Below are positions 58,401 through 64,000 of a stretch of 64,000 nucleotides of DNA, piece by piece (the stretch's first letter is position 1; each line of letters starts with the position of its first letter). Made by a program: the position numbers and the translations under genes. The notes beneath the pieces are model-generated. The model saw only the letters and a program-made list of their open reading frames with translations. It did no database searches and was not told the DNA's origin. The stretch covers positions 28,625,253 to 28,689,252 of the forward strand of contig CM075939.1 of assembly GCA_038030265.1 (NCBI GenBank), in the 5' to 3' direction. This stretch comes from Corythucha ciliata (taxonomy: Eukaryota; Arthropoda; Insecta; Hemiptera; Tingidae).

Positions 58401-59657
58401 TAAGGAAAGCTTACGTGAAGCCATGCTCTGAAATGAAACGTACGGTACGAACCGTGGCACGAAATTAGAAACTACAAAGGAAAAATATACTGTATGTGTT
58501 ACGAGTATGATATGGAATTATTTTATATGTATAAAAATGAACCGCTGTGGAGTTACAGTCAGTCCCCTTTCAAATTATGAAGGTTTACTCGACAGGTGAT
58601 ATTCATTTTTCATCCGTTTTCACATCGTCTTAATTGAATTGTCAGCATTTGTGTTGCACGCATTACAGTGCTAGAGAAATATTCGTTGTCGTTTTCTTGA
58701 CGTGGAATCCTTAAATTTTATGAAACTTTGTTGGATGGCTCAATCTCACGGTTGACATTTTTCATAAATACAGCTAACATGAACAAACGATCTGATAACA
58801 TCTGACCGGTGTCAAGTACTTGCTTTGCTTTGTTTATTGTGGTAGTGGTGGTATGAATGCGTGGGAGGTATTCCTTTTTTATCTTACTCGATGTGAAAAC
58901 GCATGCTTTCATGACTCGCAACTGACATGAAAATACGATTTTCATGTCTAGGCATGAAAATGTTTGCCATAATTTGCCACCAAGATGCGCTTCGGATGAC
59001 CATCGCATTTTGCCTCCTATTCCTGCAGGGGTTCTTCTCGTTGACACGCAACGTACCTCTCCTCACTCTCCCACGACGATAGATGCCGTTCCCACTCACA
59101 GAGGCGTTTGTCTAGATGCACTTACTTTTAGTTGTATTTTGTCAAATACGGATGTGCAAAAGTATTCTTTTCATTTCGTCTTCCAGTTTTATACTGAATA
59201 CTACAACTTGACAAGTTTCTAATGGACCATGAGAGCGCAAATTTCCAGATGGTTCTAGGAACACGTGTTTAGAAAGTTAACTGAATTTACCACTGCTTTC
59301 GGTCCATAAGAAACTTGTCGATCTACATATAATTTATTAATTTTTTCCTTATCTTTCGTAGGATAAAAAATCATGTGTGCACCTCGGCAGAAAGGCGTAT
59401 TCTGGGCCTCGAAAAATGGTCGGATGGAAAAATGGTCGACTACGTCTCGGCTGGCCACTTTTTTCCCCACCCTGAAAAGAATCCCTTTCATGCCTAGGTG
59501 TACAATATACTATTCTCGAAAACTCGGGCATCAGCCCATAGTAAGAGAATGGAATCAGAGTGTTCAGTCGCCCGCATTGATACTAACAGAGACCCAATGG
59601 CCACGCTGATTCCGGAGTTGGCATATTGACCATGGCACCATGGGTCTGCACCTATGC
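55461..59657. other. Long unassigned stretch
   Basis: About 4.2 kb without a supported gene. 55720-55880 is cryptically simple and purine-rich with many GATTGA/GATGAT words. A TATATAGATATA tract is near 57617. G-run near 58000-58008. A small hairpin (CATGAAAATACGATTTTCATG) at about 58926-58946. The frame at 59373-59609 is unrecognised. Confidence 0.4.
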
Positions 59658-60860
59658 TTTTTATTTTTTTTTTTTATTAAACTTTTTGTATTACATTATA
59701 CTTTATGTTATGTTCATTTTCAGACTATATTATTCGTACACAAGTACAGTGAAACAAGTGTGAGTGGCTGTCCAATGACAGCCCCTCGTTATTATGTACA
59801 ATGGTTGTTTTTCTTTTTATGAATTACATGCTAGATAATTTTTTTTTTTGGTACATTACATTGATATAATGACTAGGGGGTTTCCTTTTTTTTTATATAG
59901 ATTACATAGATTAACACACTTTAGACTAGATACTTTATAGATTAACACAGATATGGACATTTAATTAGTTTAACTTTAGTAGATTAAATTTATTAGATAT
60001 AGGCACTTAAACGCAGATTATATAGATTAACACAGGTAATATAGATTAACGTAGATGATCTGACTAGGTGTCTTCAACTAGATCAGTAGCGCATTTTCTT
60101 TTGAGGCGTCGGGGGAGTCGTGTCCTTTCCCACGACAACAATAATTCTTCAAACGCCGAAGGTTGGTGTGATGTGATGGTGTCATGCGTGCGAATCATTG
60201 TTGATTTGATCACATCTTCCACTTCGGGTACCTCCAGATCGCGATGGATGACACAGTTCCGTACAAACCAAGGGGCGTCGGTTATCATGCGGAGGACACG
60301 GTTTTGCAGCGTTTGAACCCGTTTTATTTGTGATTTACTCGCCAAGCCCCAGACTGAACAGCCATACTGCCATATAGGACGGATGACAGTGAGGTAAACC
60401 AGTCGTTTGTTGTCCAAAGATAGTGGTGAGGTCCTAGATATCAATGGTTTCAAGAGATTGATCCTGGATCGAAGTCTCTTAACTAGCTCGCCGATATGGA
60501 AGTTGTATGTGAGACGCTGTTCTAGGTGGATTCCCAGGTATCGGACTACTTCGGCCTCGGGTATTTGGTTGCTGTTCATGGTTATTGGGTTGGTTCTATA
60601 GTTGGTTTTGAGAGTGAATGTGGTGGTATATGATTTGGTTGTGTTCATGGTAATTCTCCATCGTTTGGTCCATTGTTCTATATCGTTAAGGTGTTGCTGT
60701 AGTTTTTCAGATGCAGCGATGCCTGACGAGTCGCGGGAAAGTACAGCGTGATCATCAGCAAACATTGCCGAGGTTGTATTTTGGGCTGATGGAATGTCAG
60801 ATACATAAATCAGGTAGAGGATTGTACCCCATACACTTCCTTGTGGTACTGATGCAAGGG
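59658..60860 (-). mobile_element. 5'-truncated Jockey-like LINE with 3' UTR
   Basis: Minus-strand insertion keeping the last third of ORF2 and a 3' UTR of about 400 bases that ends in an A-rich tail, seen as the T-rich tract at 59658-59676. The UTR carries several copies of TAGATTAAC-type words on the plus strand (59890-60055). The 5' end is lost close to the RT VPQGS motif, as usual for LINE copies that were reverse transcribed incompletely. Confidence 0.8.
60064..60855 (-). pseudogene. Reverse transcriptase fragment, Jockey-like LINE ORF2
   Basis: The open frame runs back to 61008, but homology starts at about 60855. ASVPQGSVWGTILYL is the conserved RT segment (canonically G-V-P-Q-G-S-V-L-G-P). 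MFADDHAVLSRD contains the catalytic FADD motif (60751-60762). SEKLQQHLNDIEQWTKRWRI, VRYLGIHLEQRLTY and ARRLCS-like downstream segments such as VYLTVIRPIWQYGCSVWG are characteristic of the thumb and C-terminal region of Jockey-clade ORF2. The protein ends at a TAG at 60064-60066 after an Arg/Lys-rich tail. The fragment is uninterrupted over some 260 codons, which suggests a fairly recent insertion. It lacks endonuclease and the first RT motifs and cannot act alone. Confidence 0.9.
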
Positions 60861-61030
60861 CTAACAGGAAAATAAAGAATTGATTTCTACCCTTCATATC
60901 CGCTGGCAGAGCCTTTAGCCCTTTGCCTTCGCCCCGGCAAAGACATCGTGCACACTGGAGCACGCGCATTCTGGTTTCACTTGAACCCCAAATTCTGGCA
61001 TTACACAACCGGGTTTATAACAGCGACTTG

Positions 61031-61072
61031 ATCATTGTAATTATTGATCATTGTGTTATTGATCATTGTAAT
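61031..61072. repeat. Short tandem repeat ATTGATCATTGT
   Basis: The word TGATCATTGT occurs three times at about 15-base spacing with TAAT or TGTT linkers. Lies just upstream of the LINE fragment. Confidence 0.7.
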
Positions 61073-61132
61073 AAAAATTATTCCCATAAGTGCGCATAGA
61101 CATTTATATTATTTTCCCCATATATCTTCTTT

Positions 61133-61226
61133 CCCGGCCACACGCTCAAACTTTACATAAAAGTTTGCTGTGTAAACGGGTTTGCACAAGCAAGTCTGTA
61201 GTATAGTTTGAGAGTGTGGACAGGGC
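61133..61226. mobile_element. 94-bp palindromic MITE
   Basis: GGCCACACGCTCAAACT on the left pairs with AGTTTGAGAGTGTGGAC on the right, and GTTTGC with GCAAGT-type words inside. Outer ends are CCCGG and CAGGGC. Target duplication not clear. Confidence 0.6.
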
Positions 61227-61242
61227 TATAAAGAAATATAAA

Positions 61243-62133
61243 AAAAAATTTCGCTCCGGCAGCTGGCGGTCGGAAAGAGTGCATTTCATTTCGTATGCGG
61301 ATGCCCTAAGCCGTCCCAGAAGTAGTAATGTTGAGACCATGATTTGTTTCGTTAATTTTTGACCCTTCCTCGTACTGTTTGATGACGGGTTTGTTTAAGC
61401 TGAATTTGATGGGAATCAAAGGCTACTTCAAAATGAAATCATCGTACCGAATATAATGCTTCTGGAACCAACTGGTGATTTGTAGTGTTTTTTTTACCAG
61501 TTCAAGCCATATTACCCCCCCCCCCCATCCACGTCAACCGATTGGGCCCAAATGGAATACCGACCGGGGTCTTATGACTACTGATTTTTGTGCCAAAGCG
61601 CGTTCCGCTAAATTAATTTCTTCGAGAGTTATCGTGCTAACAAGACCACAGACTTACTTCCACCCCAGAAGCACCATCCCTCACCCTTGATTTTTTCAAA
61701 AAAATAAAATGGGAATCAAAGGCTAGTCTAACATGGAGTATACGTACCGAATATGATGCTTCTAGAATCAACTGGTGATTTTTGGTGATTTTTTGACCAT
61801 TTCAAGCCCTTCTTTCCCCCCCACCACCTTGACCGATTTGGCCCAAATGCAATACGGACCGGGGTCTTATGACTACTGATTTTTGTGCCAAACCGCGTTC
61901 CGCTGAATTAACTTCTACGAGAGTTATCGTGCTAACAAGAAAACGCATACTCGCTACAATAGTGTCGTAACTCAAAAACATTTTTTTTTTTTCAGAAAAC
62001 ACCAAAAAACAGTTTTTGAAAACATGACCTATATATATATATGAATTTCGGAGACCACTGAATTCGTGCTCTAGAGATTCTGAAACATGAAAAAAACATG
62101 ACATGACCCATGTTTGCCACCATCGCGACGAGA
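61243..62133 (-). repeat. Modular interspersed repeat, copy 2 (inverted)
   Basis: The reverse complement of 35971-36760: begins CGCTCCGGCAGCTGGCGGTC next to an A9 tract and ends around CATGACATGACCCATG. Two tandem units are about 292 bases apart, each with GAGAGTTATCGTGCTAACAA and ACCGGGGTCTTATGAC words. A poly-C tract (61508-61520) lies in one unit. Confidence 0.8.
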
Positions 62134-64000
62134 CCAATAGTGCATTTTCAGAATGAAATGCACTAAAATAGGAGAGTACAAAAATACTTCTCGAGGGTGA
62201 ACTTACTACATAACATTGTATGCAAAAGTGGGCGGGGATGTTGGAAGGTTAATCCCCAAACTTCGTGCCCAGCCTCAATAATTGTGCACCTCATTGGCAA
62301 ATTTTGTAATTGAATGAAAATTATGATTTTTTTGCTAAATTGTGATTTTAATTATAAATTGATGACTATATGCTTGAAAAATTTCAAGGATAAGGTCATC
62401 CTCTGTTTTATTCGTTCGATTTTAGTATAATGAAAGCATCGTTTATAACCTCTTTAAAAGATTCGGTGCTCGTTTGCTGATATTATGTCTTTCCTAGACT
62501 TCCCGAGTCTTTCGTAGAGTTCCCCTTAGGAAAGTCTTGATGTAGTTTTCCAGATTTACAACAAATAATTGTTAAGTAAATTTCCCCTTCTCAATTCATT
62601 GCAACATTCACCGCCTGAAATCAAAGAATCCCTTCCCCCAACCGCCCCAACCACCATCACCCCTCAAACCGCTAACGTAATTAATTGCTTTGCATAATCG
62701 TAAAGGTCTACAGTAGCTTAACTCTGCGAGAAAATAAAGCTTTAGTGGCAACAACCAAACTAGGAATGCCACAATGCTTTTACTGGCGCACCATTGCATA
62801 AATTCTCACCGTCTTTTATTTACTTAACTATATAAGCTCTCGCCCCTTACCATTATTTTAACCCTCTGTAGTAGCTTCTAGATCTTAATTTGCTTTAAAA
62901 ATATATATGTATTATATTTATTATCACCATCGTCAATCCCAGTCACTAGACCAAGCAGATGCACCATACATATTTTTAAACAGAAGCAAGGGCATATTTT
63001 CTTATTCTTCTTTGGGGGGGGGGGGAGAGAAAAACTCGATTATGAAGCCATCAGGCTTCTTCTCCCTTCCAGGTATCTTTGGCATCAAACCCCTTTCATT
63101 CCGTATCATTCGCGGAGTGGTGGGATTTCCATTTTTATTGCCTGTTTGACAGGGCGCTTTCACGAAAATAAGCCACCGTGGTTGCTTACTACATTAAAAT
63201 AAATTCAGGTTTTGGAGGAAGATAAAAAACAGGAGTAAAAAAGAAAACGTATAGATTATATGGGATCATACCGCCCGCCCTCACCAAGCAATATGGGCCC
63301 CTGAAATGGAGTAGAGCTCCAAAACTTAAAATTGGTAAAATGGTTAATGGTAAAATGATTATTCTGCTTCTTAGGACACTTTTATCGTTCATCATGAAAT
63401 GAATTAATGGGCCACTTAATTTTTGTGAACAAATGCAAACTCCAGAACATGGGGTTTTTATTTTCCTATTTATTTAAAAAAAGGGCTTACTCTCGAATTT
63501 GTTATCTGATTTTCAACAAAAATTAACGGCAGAGAGCTGGCAAAAATAAATATAACCGAGCACTTTTTTTCTTGCACAGGGACGAAGAAAGGGGAGATGA
63601 CCTCGGAGGAAATCCTTTAAAATAAAACAGAGACAAAATATGATGAGGATGAAAAGGGATTAAATTTTCATTGTTTTAGCCTGCAGAATCTTCCTCATAG
63701 TGATGTTAATTTTCTTTCCAACATGTAATCCAAAGCAGTACTCTTTCTGAAATTGTTGAACAGAAAATTCTTCATGTCCTGAAACCTAAAATTATTTTAT
63801 GCACAATATTGTAACAAAAGAAAGAACCATTCGACGCAGAATTCAATGCTTTTCAAAAAGTGAGAGGTTAACATTTTCCATAGAATGCGTCATTAAGGAG
63901 TTAGAAGCAAAAAAGTGCGAAAAATGAGCATTTTTTCGCGATTTTCTCAATATGCACAGGGAAATTTTGTTGGATCTCTTCAGATTCGTGTTCCTCACCC
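62134..64000. other. Unassigned stretch at window end
   Basis: No supported gene, repeat or element. A G13-type run at about 63014-63026. Short frames lack motifs. Confidence 0.4.

Noticed and set aside
60856..61008. Extending the LINE protein to the full open frame
   Set aside because: The first 50 or so codons show none of the conserved RT segments that should precede VPQGS, so they are probably flanking sequence that happens to be open.
61802..62137. 111-codon minus-strand frame as a gene
   Set aside because: It lies wholly within copy 2 of the modular interspersed repeat, and a similar broken frame occurs in copy 1 at 35987; it follows from repeat sequence, with no domain signature.

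Overview
The window looks like transposon-rich, AT-rich nuclear DNA of an invertebrate animal, most likely an arthropod. This rests on a Mag-lineage Ty3/gypsy retrotransposon, a Jockey-type LINE end, hAT, TA-flanked and TTA-flanked DNA elements, AATAAA poly(A) signals and GT/AG splice-like junctions, with no operons, no compact coding and no convincing bacterial signal. I cannot place it to species. I found no intact host gene; the only long readable proteins are broken transposon proteins.

Layout. 1.5-2.9 kb: a modular foldback element (copy A), then a 136-bp TA-flanked MITE and a palindrome of about 1 kb (3.3-4.3 kb). 4.5-5.3 kb: three short unrecognised ORFs. 5.7-15.9 kb: mostly featureless, with one MITE at 11.3-11.7 kb. 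15.88-23.04 kb: a Mag-type LTR retrotransposon with short LTRs, a serine-tRNA-like primer site overlapping the gag start codon, broken gag and pol, and a polypurine tract. Its integrase is split by a 3.4-kb element flanked by 10-bp direct repeats; that element carries a 1.6-kb palindrome (itself carrying a 100-bp MITE) and foldback copy B. 24.9-29.6 kb: two near-identical direct repeats of about 1.2 kb around 1.43 kb that could hold a small spliced transcript. The first repeat holds an 840-bp insertion that the second lacks, so the second shows the empty site.

29.8-42 kb: several MITEs and palindromes. These include a 146-bp element with near-perfect 40-bp inverted ends, a modular repeat whose inverted partner lies at 61-62 kb, a 144-bp TTA-flanked MITE whose inverted partner is at 54.2 kb, and a palindrome with nine TTCNTGAA dyads. 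42.8-47.4 kb: a degenerate minisatellite, a 2.2-kb palindrome split by a decayed hAT element with an 8-bp duplication, and another palindrome containing foldback copy C, which contains a further MITE. 48-59.6 kb: mostly unassigned sequence with scattered MITEs and a degenerate tandem repeat. 59.66-60.86 kb: the 3' end of a Jockey-like LINE on the minus strand.

Taken together the window is a layered record of insertions, with at least six long palindromes able to give hairpin RNA if transcribed. Element ends were placed by eye from terminal repeats and target duplications. Superfamily names are inferences from duplication length and terminal bases unless a protein is cited.
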